NCBI RefSeq assembly: GCF_037975245.1
Contig: NC_092576.1
Location: 14,354,611-14,418,610, forward strand
DNA: 64,000 nt
Direction of reading: 5' to 3'
Source of the DNA: Apostichopus japonicus
Lineage: Eukaryota > Echinodermata > Holothuroidea > Aspidochirotida > Stichopodidae
Part shown: piece by piece, positions 11,511 through 22,618 of the stretch
Numbering within the stretch: position 1 is the stretch's first letter
Layout of the letters: each line of letters begins with the position of its first letter
Notes under the pieces: generated by a model
The model's input: the letters and a program-made list of their open reading frames with translations, nothing else
The model's database searches: none
What the model was told of the DNA's origin: nothing
Made by a program: the position numbers and the translations under genes

Positions 11511-12440
11511 CAAACCGCGTGCCGCGCTTTGGAAAACTTAACATTCCGGTGCTTGCAAATGACGTTTTCTTCTGGTCGCTACAAAATGCAGAACGTAATG
11601 AAACGTGGTACCTTGTTATCTTTGATCTAGACCGGACATCAATTTCTATTGTTCCACTAGTTTCAATTTAGGTTAGATGACAAAGAATCAGTGGCGGCGG
11701 AACCGGGGGGGGGGCTTGGGGGGATCAGCCCCCCATGGAAAAGTTGAGGGGGCAAATGCATGATAAGCCCCCCCCCCCCCCCCCGCAATATTTACCAAGG
11801 CTCCGAAATGTGCATCTGCCCATTTTTCAATGCATACTTGTCGATCTGTCCGATGCACACGTATACTATATAGGTGTAATAATTTTAGTAAATGCTGGGG
11901 GGACCCTCGGCCCGTCCCTTGGCTATAGACCACATTGTCACCCCAACCGCGTCTTCACGCCCCGTGAAAAGTGGAAGCAGTGAGTGTAAAGCAGTGAGTG
12001 AGCGCAACACAACTTCGTCTTAGGCCAATGACTTGCCTCATTTCAGCCAGTTCTCCAACATCCCCTGAAGGATATATCCTTCTAATGGTAGCACATTTCC
12101 CATGGATATATCCTTAAGGTACATTTCCTTCTAATTGGAGATGTATCTTTCGTAGGGTATATCCTTCTAAAGTGCCCTTATATTAAGTGTGATAACTGGG
12201 GTGCTCATTTCATTTGTGCATTGCATATGGAAAAGTTTCGAGGGATTCCTTTCATCAACGACAATCACCGCGATTGTCACAGCGGGAGGGTTTTTTTCTT
12301 ATGACATTTATTTAATTTTTGCATTTAATTGCAAGTAGTAATTTACTACACTAAAACACGTCTTTGCGAGTACACTACGAGTAATAATAGCTACTCTCTT
12401 AAACCACCATCGAATATACAAATTACAATGTTTTTACCAA
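11511..12440. other. Non-coding stretch with transposon debris
   Basis: No gene is seen. CAGTGGCGGCGGAACCGG at 11690-11707 looks like a transposon terminus and leads into G- and C-homopolymers (11704-11784). At 12068-12176 the word gatatatccttctaa is repeated three to four times in diverged form. Confidence 0.4.
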
Positions 12441-12499
12441 TTTTTACGTGCAATCTGAGAAATTGCAGGCTTGAGACCCATATTTTAGGGCTAGGTATC

Positions 12500-12615
12500 C
12501 GCAGCATAAAACACTCGGAAAGTGCCGTTTCCGGCCATCTGGGGGTTCGAAAAACCCAAAATTTTCTTGTACGCTCCTCGCCAACCGACGGTGGCGCTCC
12601 GCTTAGATGGTCTCC
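12500..12615 (+). mobile_element. Solo fragment carrying the shared transposon core
   Basis: Contains aaagtgccgtttccggccatctggggg followed by ttttcttgtacgctcctcgccaaccgacggtggcgctccgcttagat in two parts, matching the core motif of the 4619-6590 and 8991-10893 elements. No termini were identified. A C-run follows at 12624-12637. Confidence 0.6.
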
Positions 12616-13027
12616 ACACATTAGCCCCCCCCCCCCAATAATTTTCCCGTTCCGTCGCGCGTGCAAAGAATATGATGACAACGAAAACAAACAAGTTGAA
12701 TAGACAATGCTTTTGACAACGTTATGTTTGTTTTAGCGCCCGTCAAGTAATTTCGTCATCGTTTGCGTGCGGCGGGACAAAGGCAATATAATTAATCTGC
12801 GGTCATGCATGCAAAACGACTGCCCATGTAAGAGTATAAAGTCTTAGCACAGAACGAGACAGATCATAATTGGCTGGGAAAAAGTTACACATTGAGCTAT
12901 CACATGTTCACTTTCCACCAATCAGATATAGATTAGTATAATTAGTAAGCTAATCTCTTAGTGTGACAACCAATCAGACGAGACTTTAAGCCCTGCACTC
13001 TAGGGAATTAGTCTAGGTTCCAAATGA

Positions 13028-13549
13028 TGGGTGCAATTTGCATATAACCACATATTCATGACTGTTGCAGGCCTGTGAAATTTTACTACACAACACTTGA
13101 TAAGGAAATAAGCATGGGTGCAATTTGCATATAATCACATATTCATGACTGTTGCAGCCCAGTGAAATATTGCTTCACAACACTTGATAAGGAAATAAGC
13201 ATGAGTGCAATTTGCATATAGTCACATATTCATGACTGTTGCAGCCCTGTTGAATATTGCTACACAACACTTGATAAGGAAATAAGCATGGATGCAATTT
13301 GCATATAATCACATATTCATGACTGTTTCAGCCCTGTTGAATATTGCTATTCAAAACACCTGACAAGGAAATAAGCATGGGTGAAATTTGCATATAACCA
13401 CATATTCATGACTGTTGCAGCCCTGTAAAATATTGCTATACAAAGTACCTGATAAGGAAATAAGCATGGGTGAAATTTGCATATAATCACATATTCATGA
13501 CTGTTTCAGCCTTGTAAAATATTCTATAAACAACATATGATATAAGGAA
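13028..13549 (+). repeat. Six-copy ~88-bp tandem array, each with octamer ATTTGCAT
   Basis: Units are spaced 87, 87, 87, 89 and 89 bp. The octamer ATTTGCAT (reverse complement ATGCAAAT) starts at 13036, 13123, 13210, 13297, 13386 and 13475 and is unchanged in all six. Also conserved are cacatattcatgactgttgc and ataaggaaataagcatg; in the last copy the latter has become TATAAGGAAATAAA (13541-13554). The array stops about 50 bp before the structured U2-like RNA candidate. Octamer sites are the classical distal element of vertebrate snRNA promoters, so a promoter role is possible but inferred. Confidence 0.85.
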
Positions 13550-13601
13550 ATAAATCAAGATAACGGTAAGGTATGTGTTAGCTACGAACAACAACTACCA
13601 T

Positions 13602-13796
13602 TCTTAGCGAGTGACCCAAACCACCCTTTTGGCTAAGATAATGTGTAGTATCTGTTCCCTTTTGAGGGGAATGGTGATACACACCTTATGATGATCACAT
13701 AGTCACAGTCCCGATGCAAGGGGACTGGGGTTGAGAGCGGATCGGTCGTTCGGTACTTTGGTTTTCGTGCCAAGGTTCTTTCCTGGGCGACTTTTT
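13602..13796 (+). ncRNA. Structured RNA candidate with U2 snRNA-like branch-point region
   Basis: Positions 13625-13657 match the U2 snRNA stem-I/branch-point-recognition region at 31 of 33 bases: CCTTTTGGCTAAGAT, a 3-nt spacer, then GTGTAGTATCTGTTC. The flanking sequence is not U2: no AUCGCUUCUCGG start and no U2 stem IIb-IV sequence. The segment can still form a row of hairpins: TCTTAGC/GCTAAGA (13602-13608 with 13632-13638), TTCCC/GGGAA (13655-13671), GGTG/CACC (13673-13685), AGTCCC/GGGACT (13707-13726) and ACTTTGG/CCAAGGT (13755-13776). A TTTTT run at 13792-13796 could terminate Pol III. It could be a divergent U2 variant, a U2-derived chimera, a retro-element RNA or a pseudogene. Confidence 0.5.
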
Positions 13797-13829
13797 CTTA
13801 TAAAGTAGTTATCAAAACATAACAAGTGC

Positions 13830-14760
13830 TTAATCAAACCTTTGCAGACGTATATGCAAAGTCGAACGAATTAGTGAGTAAACAAGTATCAACTTGAACG
13901 AAAAGAAGGAATTACAATTTTAAAGTGAACGTTAACAGAAATACGTAATTAAAAATAAATGAGTTGGAACTTACTTGCCGCCCATGAACCCTGGCCTACA
14001 AGAAGGTACAAGAAGAAAGCAAAAAGAAACTTCATCTTGGCAGGCCTAATGGACATTATAGTAAACCAATGCTGTCGTCTGGCTCAGAAGACCTTGCACC
14101 AATGGACTGCTGTCGATAGGACTTCTCTATATATATTCAATCTTTCTTTCCTTAATAAGGAAGTATAAAGGCTAGGTTGGCTTTGTGTCAGTAGAAGAAA
14201 AATGTTTGTACTACTTCTAGGTGCAGATTTTTTTCAAGAACAAGTAAAGGCGCAATTTCACGGTTGAACGTATAGTCTTGTGACTCGTTACTTCTTACTT
14301 AGGCGTGGCGTGACGTGCGGTAAGCAGACACACTATTGTATCCTACCAATAGAAATTGACAATAAAGAAACTCCCACACCAAAACATCGCGCCTTATTGA
14401 ACTTGACCTTGCTTTTTAACATGTATCACTTGCACACTTCGGTGATTTCTTAAGAAAGAAGGTTTGAATAAACGACTGCGTTATTCTCTATATATAAATT
14501 TTGAAATTTGTCTTATTTTCAAAGGAGATCTATAGGCCTACCAGTGACAATAAGGCGTCTTAAAAAATCAGATTGTGATCAAGTTATATTGATTGATAAT
14601 TTGAGGAAAACCATAAGGATATATAGACTTACAAAAATTAAATCTAAACGAAAAATCAAGTTTCAGGCGCATTTCAGTCTCGATGTTCATTATAACATAA
14701 CAATTAATATTTATATAGCGCTATTCCATCTAGATCATAGCGCTTGTGACACAGACACAA
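13830..14760. other. Non-coding stretch, nothing recognised
   Basis: No gene is supported. Small open frames at 13959-14168 and 14508-14765 lack motifs or plausible splice context. Confidence 0.35.
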
Positions 14761-14761
14761 A

Positions 14762-15660
14762 TTAGCATGGAAATAGGTGAGTCTTAAGATTACTACGAAA
14801 TTGAGAGTTATTGTCAGTTTCTCTTATAGTACGAGGGAGATTGTTCCATGACTGTGGACCGGCTACACTGAACGATTTCTGACCCAAGACCTTGTGCGTT
14901 CTAGGAACATTCAAGCGGGTTATGTCATGAGTAGAGCGGAGAGTTCTTTGAGGTGACAGTAGATTGGATAAATAAACAGGTGCAGTATTGTTCATGGATT
15001 TAAAGACAAAAAGACAGAGTTTAAACTGAATCCTTTCCCTTATTGGCAGCCAGTGGAGTTCTTTAAGTGTTGGAGTAATGTGATCTCTCTCATGGATATG
15101 GAATCAACCAACCGGGCAGCATTGTTCTGCAATCTTTGAACTCTGTCCAATTCATGTTCCGTAGCACCAAAAAGAAGAAGATTTCCATAGTCGAGACGAG
15201 AGATGACTAAAGCCCTGACGACATGATGGAGAGTTTCTTTATCAAGATATCTCTTTATTCTCCGGATATTTCTTAATTGGAAATGTGTTGATTGACAGAG
15301 GCTAGATATTTGTTTAGTCATAGTCATATTTGCATCAAACATTATGCCCAAGTTCCGAACCGACTGTGTTGGTTCAATATGTGCATAACCGATTTTCAGT
15401 AACACAGGTGGCAGTTTCTGAAGAAAATAGGGTGATCCAAGCACAATGAACTCAGTTTTGCTCTCATTTAATTTTAACTTGTTGCAAGTCATCCACTCTT
15501 GGATTTCAGCAATACACAGTCGAAGCTTTTCAATAGCATGCATGCCGTGAACCTGGTATTTTGGGGTCAAAAGAACAGTACAACTGTGTGTCATCTGCAT
15601 AGAGATGAAAGTCTAAGGCATGACGACGAATGATTTTATGGCTCCGTTGAGTTTCAGAAA
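14762..15660 (-). mobile_element. 5'-truncated non-LTR retrotransposon, reverse transcriptase relic
   Basis: Minus-strand remains of the C-terminal half of a LINE reverse transcriptase. The catalytic word YADD (in HLYADDTQLYC) is at 15601-15590 but in a different frame from the following 186-codon open segment (15600-15040), so a frameshift separates them. That segment carries LKLNESKTEF, RNLGIMFDANMTM and SRLDYGNLLLFG, typical of the CR1/L2-like RT thumb. A second break leads to the 14995-14762 frame with VPRTHKVLGQKSFSVAGPQ and WNNLPRTIR, the usual RT tail. At least two frameshifts and the missing 5' two-thirds make it dead. Confidence 0.88.
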
Positions 15661-16914
15661 CACGTTTCTCTCTTGGAATAAAAGTCAAATTCTGCTAAAT
15701 TTTCGCCTCCAATATATAATATATATATTAAAATATGACATCAAGATTTCATAATTTCATGGATTCAGAGACACGTTACTCTAAGCCGCGTCATCTATTT
15801 TCCGCATCGGTTTAAAGAAATTTGAAAAAAAGTCGCGATTTTGGTGGAAATTTAAGAAAATCATAAGATTAGGCCTATATAGCCTTACAACATGGAAGTC
15901 TGTTATCAACCCGAAAACAACTATATACAACTAGTTAACAAGTCAAAAGACAAGGATATCGTCAAATGCCTTGTGCACACTCACTGGCTGGCACACACTC
16001 GCTCGCCGTCTTCATGGCCACTGCATATTCGACTAGGCCTATCATAATTCATTGACTGAATACATTTTGAATTTATGATTATAAAACTATCGTAAAAGTA
16101 TCGCAACTCCGAATGTACACAAACACCTCGTACATATGTACATCGGCTACATGTATACAATTAAAAATGCACTGTGTGTTATTGTGTTATATACTATACA
16201 CAGTACAACAGGCTACATTACATGTGTTGTGTAGTGCGGAGTCAAGCGAGTAAACAAACGATCGAGGCCTGCCTATAATGGGCGCAGTAGTTGGAAATAG
16301 TTGCTTCATTGTGTAATTAAGAACACTATATACTTTCGTTCATATATACCTACAAAAGTTCTGGAAAGTTGCTTATGTGAATATCTTGAATTTGTTCGTG
16401 TTGATCATACTGATATGGACAGAGTATGGAGGGATCCACGGGGGGTCTGCCTCGTAAGAGCCTCGGCTTTCTCAGACCTCCTCCACTTACCATATGCATT
16501 TTCTTCTATTATTGTGTTATATATTTTGAATGTGGAAACAAATAAATGAAATGAAATGAAATATCGACAGAGTATGGAGGGATCAATGTTGAATACTAAA
16601 GTATATCACGTGCTCGCTGAGAGCCAATCAGAATCGAGGAAATAATTTCAGTGTCAGTTCAGTTTGGGGAAAAAAAAATCACGCGGCCGGGAACGACAAA
16701 TCTAGCATACAAATAACTATGGAATGCCAAACAACACAACAACGTCGTCACGCAGCTGTTCCAAAACCTTCCTTAAAAATAAGATACATCTATATATTGC
16801 AGGCTGTATACTAGTACTTTCAACTGCGACATACAATGTACCGTAATCAGGAACACCAAGGTCTCAGCTAGGACTAGACATGTTACCTCATAGTAATTGG
16901 AAATAATGCTGTAG
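15661..16914. other. AT-rich non-coding stretch
   Basis: No gene is seen. A short polypurine word, aaatgaaatgaaat, lies near 16545-16561. The phrase gacagagtatggagggatc occurs at 16417-16437 and again at 16566-16584. Confidence 0.35.
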
Positions 16915-17680
16915 CATACAGTCAGGGGCGTCAATCCGATTTGAAACGTGGGGGGGGGGGGGGGACGTGATCGATTCGAGTATTCCGGCTGTAAGTACTA
17001 TCTAAGCGGAGCGCCACCATCGGTTGGCGCGCAGCGTACAAGAAAAATTTTTCTTCTGGCAACCCCCTCAGATTGCAGGAAACGGCACTTCCCGTGCATT
17101 ATGGCAGTACACCCCTAAAATTGATAAAAATTTCCGGCAATTTTTTATTTTGGGAAATATTCTCGAAGGAAGTGATCGCCATTTATTCCTCAGTTTACCA
17201 ATTCCTCGTCTACCAGAAGCGCCTAAAATTTAAGAAATCAAAACATTTTTGTGTTGGCTGATCCATGATCGCCGCCCATGCCCGTGAGAAGTGGTGACTG
17301 GGTGAAGAAAAAGCTATGCCGTTTGAAAACATGGGCAGAAAAAGCGAAAGTAGCGAAACCTAAGGTAAAACGCGCGATAACGAAGTGATTATTTTCCAGG
17401 TTAATTGAGACTGTATCAAACGCGAGCTTAGGACAAACATATTCAAAGGTAATGGTATTACTAATCCCGATATGTCGTCTTTGAGGTGTGTGGAAAATCC
17501 GCAACGACCATCAAAGAGCAATTGAATATTTAGTCTACTTTTCGATTTCGAAAACACATTTTTTTTTAAATTATGACAAAATTTTATGACACCTTTGACA
17601 AAAAAAATTTGGGGGCCTGTGCCCCGGGCCCCAATGGGCATGACGTCACTGACCCCAGGGCCTCAGATAAAGGCCTATTG

Positions 17681-18041
17681 CAGGGGTGGGCAACCTTTTG
17701 AATGGATGGGCCATATTTTAGGAGTGAAAGATTGACAGGGCCGCACCTAACCAACGACCTGCTGTTGATTTCAAACCTTTGATTCCGAGGACGTTCAAGC
17801 AATAGGTGTGTGTACTTAATCTGTATTCACAAAACCATAATGTCAATACAGTCCTGTTGATAATTAATGGTGATAATAGACCAACCTGACAGCATCATTA
17901 GTGCAGATAAATTCTAAGCAGCTAGCTCGTTTTTGGTGATGATGCAAAATAGATTGATTTTTTCTTTTTCTTGAGACATCTCACGGGCCGCAAAAAAATC
18001 ACTGGCCGGGCCGCATGTGGCCCGCAGATTGCCCACCCCTG
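17681..18041. mobile_element. hAT-type MITE, 361 bp, nested
   Basis: Termini CAGGGGTGGGCAACCTTTT and GCAGATTGCCCACCCCTG are inverted repeats of the kind seen in many hAT MITEs, with GGCCGCA-rich subterminal parts. Flanks gcctattg and gtctatag agree at 6 of 8 bases, a worn 8-bp duplication. Confidence 0.82.
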
Positions 18042-19398
18042 GTCTATAGGAACGATGTCCCAAAATTTCCGTGGACATATAGGCGAAGGAAGCTATCCGC
18101 CGCGACTGCATGTGAGTTTCTCGACTTTCCGTCTTGGGAGTCATACCACAAAATGGTGCATGTCCTCATACGCCATTATTAATAATTTAAATAACTAACT
18201 TATAAGGCACAGCCCAGATCCGAGTTCGTATAGCGAGCTTAGCGCAAATTTGGCCAAAAGTCGTCAAACGCCAGCATGTTAAACCAGGTTGCTAGGTCTA
18301 CGATACATTTATATGAAATTTGAAAACAAGGATAGCAAGACAAACCACTTTTATTATGTTTTCAGGACCTCACACATGCGCATGTATCGTCAGACTTAGA
18401 AAAGGTCCCATGTGAGTGGTGGCTAAAGTGATGAAGGCATGAAAATAAATCAGTGGCTGTTAGTTTGGAGTCCTCAAGCAAGTTACCTCGGTTGCTAGGT
18501 GGATCTGCATCTGGTTATCGGGTGAATTCTGGTCGGAGCGTACTATGTAACCACCATGTACCCATGACGTAGCTAAGGCCTGATGATTGGAAGGGGGGGG
18601 GGGGTGTAGTGGCTGAAAAATCGGTTTTGAAGCCAGAAAATTCCGACTGCTGCTTTGTACCCCCACCCTCGCGCTACTCGTCAACGGTACGGTCAGTGTC
18701 AGTCAGAAAACCCAATCTTTCGCGACTGCACTTCTGTTACGAACTTGTTGCGATACATTTGTACCCACTGGCACTTATTTCACAAACTTACTGCCCCCCC
18801 CACCCCAACCAATTATTTTTGTTAAATTCGGGTAATATGCTGATAGCTTTTTGGCACCTACTGAAAGAAAGATAATTTGCAATGTGTTTTTCAGTGAATA
18901 AATTCAGTGAATAAATTGATATTATTATTACCCAACAATTCTTACCAATACGGAGGGGTAATAAGACGGAAAATGATTGTATGCTATTTGCATGCGATGT
19001 AAAAACCGATGCATGCATGTATGATATTCACATTATCATGTGGAATGCGCGCGTAGCGCGCGAAAAAGTTTGGTTATATTTTTCGGGCAAGTCGTTACAA
19101 CCCCCCCCCCCCCCCCCCACACACACACACATATCAAATTGGGCTCCTACGCCTATGACGGTAGTTCTATTAAGCACTTTTTTGTAGTATTCAAAATCAT
19201 ACGAAGTTTTGTACGGTGGAGTATAAGAATCGCCGGATAGTGGCAAGGAAAACGTGGTAAATATGACAGGTTAAAGGTCAATTTTGACCGAAATTTAAAA
19301 AAAAAAATTAGGTCATGCACAATCAGAGGGATAAATGAATAGGCCTAGATAAACTACAGTGCGACAGTCGGAAATTCCGACTGTCGCACTCAAATTTT

Positions 19399-19790
19399 CT
19401 AACTAGCGTCAGTTTCACCAAGTTTGGGGGTGAGACACCCCCACACCCCCTCTGACGACGTCCCTGTGCGGTGAATATGGAACACGATCACATGGTTCAG
19501 CCTCTGTAGAGTCATGGTGCTCCGTAGCCTTGTCTTCAAACGCCTCAGAGCACTAAAAGATTTCTCGGCTTCCGTCGAACTGGCGGGGGAGACGAGGAGC
19601 AACCGCAAGAGAGCTTCGACTTCACCAAACATAGCCCGTACCGCTGGATTCATCGACTTGAATATTTGTCAATACCCTTCAACCGACGACGAATGGAACT
19701 GGCCTCGAATGAAAGGCAGACTAAGCTTAAGATTATTGGTGAGCTCAGGGTACCAACTCACGAGATCTGGGTGGAATTCTCCATTCAGCA
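19399..19790 (-). pseudogene. hAT transposase C-terminal (dimerisation) fragment
   Basis: Minus-strand open frame with LLLVSPASSTEAEKSFSALR followed by RLKTRLRSTMTLQRLNHV, the hallmark of the hAT C-terminal dimerisation region (the SSxxAERxFS...LKxxLRxxMxxxRLN pattern). Upstream in the same frame, FHPDLVSWYPEL and LPFIRGQFHSSS are readable as far as about 19790, with one TGA stop (near 19670) between them and the conserved block. The DDE catalytic region was not found. In living transposases this domain assembles the protein; here it is a relic within the element at 16923-19961. Confidence 0.85.
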
Positions 19791-19969
19791 ACATTGAGTG
19801 ATATTCGAAGATATGAATCCTAAGATGTGTAAGCCGTAACCAAATAGAGCCACGAGACTACTCTTTTTCCAAATGTGTGGGGGGACATTTGATATTGTTT
19901 TTCCCATCCATCGAAATGTGGGGGGACGTGTCCCCCCGTCCCCCCTGGATTGACGCACATGCATACAGT

Positions 19970-20683
19970 AAAATGTGGGACGATGTAAAATACGTCACGT
20001 TGTTATTGTTTCTAACGGTATGTAGCCTGATAGTAATACAACATACTGTACTACTGCCCTCTACCTCATACTGTACTAAGTGTCCAATGTGGAAAGTCGA
20101 CTGCACATACCGGTGGCGTACACATAAGGTAAGGTTTCATAAGGTTGGATGGAAGCCAACTGATTGATCAAATTGGGAGGAGGGGGTGGGGGGGGGGTAA
20201 GGGTTACACATCAAACGGTGCATTCGGAGGCAAATATAGACAATAAATTAGAGCCATATAAGTAGCAATAAATGCAAGGATTTGCTAATAAATACGTTGT
20301 GTGCTGTTTAATAAAAAACAAAGATTGGGAGGGGGGTGGTACAGGGTAGTGTTCTAATTCTTCCCCGGCTGAGTGCCAAAATCCCCCGACTTTTCACCCC
20401 GATTGACAACCGGTGGGTGGGGAAACCGGTACCCTCCCCCACCCACCCCCATTGCGCACGCCACTGATACGTACATAATGGGATTTTTGTTATAGAAAGT
20501 GAAACCACCTGGTATGGACTGTGCTATAACCGACTGACGAAGAACATAGGGGAACCCCCACTCTATCTGCACACACCCCTGCTGTGTTCATCCGCTTTTG
20601 AAAATGAAACGGTATAATGAAATTCTTCTTTACTATAACAAACAAGAAAGGCTTCCAAAGAAAGACAAGGATAACCAAAGCCA
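19970..20683. other. Non-coding stretch with transposon-end debris
   Basis: No gene is seen. G-rich runs lie near 20177-20198 and 20328-20341. A terminus-like gcgcacgccactg ends at 20467 without an identified partner. Confidence 0.35.
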
Positions 20684-21868
20684 TATCCGATTTAATTTGC
20701 AGTTTTATTTCAGAGAATGAGAAAACATGAACCTTTTATTATCGGAAACAATTTTTTGCCAAAAATCCCATCTAACTAGCAAACTGAGAAAAGAAATATG
20801 AACAAGTTTAAAGTTTCTTCAACTTACACAGTTAAAACTAATATCCGCAAAATAAGTTAAGGACATATCCGATTTAATTTGCGGTTTTATTTCAGAGAAT
20901 GAGAAAACATGAACCTTTCATTATATGAAACATTTTTTTTTTTGCCAAAAAAAATACATCTAACTAGCAAACTCAGAAAAGACATTTAAAGTTTCTTCAA
21001 CTTACAGTAACGACTAATATCCGCAAAATAAGTTAAGGACAGCTTGTATCCATTTAATTTCCATCTTAATTAAAGGCATCATCACAGGTAATTGGTGACA
21101 AAATGAAACAGGTGAGGAATAAGTCAACATACCATGAAGGGAAAAACCCAAACAAGCACCCCCCTCCAAATAAACATGAAATTTGTCCGAGCATTTTTGT
21201 ACAAACCTTGCTATCATATTAATCTTAACAGGATCAACTGTTTGATTTATCTTAACAAGGGCTTCCAGGAAGCAGGAATGACAAGGATAACCGAAAACAT
21301 ATCCGATCTTATTTGCGGTTTTATTTCAGAGAATGAGAAAACATAAACCCCTCAATGTCGAAACATTTCGAAAAAAAAATATATATCTTACTAGCAAAAT
21401 GAGAAAAGAACTATGAACAAGTTTAAAGTTTCTTCAACTTACAGTTACAACTAATATCCGCAAAATAAGTTAAGGACATATACAGAGAATGAGAAAACAT
21501 GAACCTTTCATTATCGGAAACATTCTTTTGCCAAAAAAAAATACATCTAACTAACAATCTCAGAAAAGACATTTAAAGTTTCTTCAACTTACAGTAACGA
21601 TTAATATCCGCAAAATAAGTTAAGGACAGCTGTATCCATTTAATTTCCATCTTAAATCAAAGGCATTATCACCGGTAATAGGTGAAAAAATAAACAGGTG
21701 AGGAATGAGTAGAAATACCATGCAGAAGAAGAAGAAAAAAAGCCACAACCTTTCACCCCCCACCCCCCCCCCCCCCAAAAAAAACCATGTAATTTGTCTG
21801 AACGGTTTTGTACAAACCTTGCTATCATATTGAAGTTATGAAAATAATTTTTGTAATGAATAACTGCC
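20684..21868. repeat. Higher-order tandem repeat (two alternating modules)
   Basis: A ~180-bp module (catatccgatttaatttgc, then agagaatgagaaaacatgaac, then actaatatccgcaaaataag) starts near 20684, 20864, 21298 and 21476. A second module (catttaatttccatctta, then aaggcat.atcac.ggtaat) follows at about 21048-21297 and 21632-21868. The order A-A-B-A-A-B indicates duplication of a ~600-bp block. Confidence 0.85.
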
Positions 21869-22618
21869 CCCAAGTCTACCTTAGGCAACACATGTGGCTC
21901 AATGACATCATTTAGAACTGATCAAGTCTACCTTTAGCAGCACATGTGGCTCAATGACATCATTAAGACTTGATCAAGTCTACCTTCAGCAGCACATGTG
22001 GCTCAATGACATCATTTAGACTTGATCAAGTCTACCTTCAGCAGCACATGTGGCTCAATGACATCATTTAGACTTGATCAAGTCTACCTTCAGCAGCACA
22101 TGTGGCTCAATGACATCATATAGACTTGATCAAGTCTACCTTCAGCAGCACATGTGGCTCGATGACATCACTTGGACTTGATCAAGTCTACCTTCAGCAG
22201 CCCATGTGGCTCGATGACATCACTTGGACTTGATCAAGTCTACCTTCAGCAGCACATGTGGCTCAATGACATCATTTAGACTTGATCCAGTCTACCTTCA
22301 GCAGCACATGTGGCTCATTGACATCATTTAGACTTGATCAAGTCTACCTCCAGCAGCACATGTGGCTCAATGACATCATTTAGACTTGATCAAGTCTACC
22401 TTCAGCAGCACATGTGGCTCAATGACATCATTTAGACTTGATTAAGTCTACCTTCAGCAGCCCATGTGGCTCAATGACATCATTTAGACTTGATCAAGTC
22501 TACCTTCAGCAGCACATGTGGCTTGATGACATCATTTAGACTTGATCAAGTCTACCTTCAGCAGCACATGTGGGGCAATGACATCATTTATACTTGATCA
22601 AGTCTACCTTCAGCTTTG
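21869..22618. repeat. 52-bp satellite-like tandem array, ~14 copies
   Basis: The unit GACTTGATCAAGTC + taccttcagcagcacatg + tggctcaatgacatcattta recurs every 52 bp exactly (e.g. atcaagtcta at 21921, 21973 and 22025), with very few substitutions. Each unit carries the 14-bp perfect palindrome GACTTGATCAAGTC and a TGACATCA word. There are no variable spacers, so it is not a CRISPR array. Confidence 0.95.

Larger units (their letters stand above)
16923..19961 (-). mobile_element. Decayed hAT-type DNA transposon, ~3.0 kb
   Basis: The left terminus CAGGGGCGTCAATCC (16923) and right terminus GGATTGACGCACATG (to 19961) are imperfect inverted repeats. A perfect 8-bp target duplication CATACAGT flanks it (16915-16922 and 19962-19969), the length expected for hAT. 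The right half holds the C-terminus of a hAT transposase on the minus strand (19399-19790). A smaller MITE is nested at 17681-18041. The left part carries an inverted copy of the shared transposon core (16996-17045), and 18985-19160 matches an internal part of the 8991-10893 element in reverse, so the body is a mosaic. Confidence 0.82.

Noticed and set aside
14762-15660. Active retrotransposon
   Set aside because: The catalytic YADD and the following RT blocks are in different frames, and the 5' part is missing.
21869-22618. CRISPR-like direct repeats
   Set aside because: Units abut with no variable spacers, and the DNA is from an animal genome.
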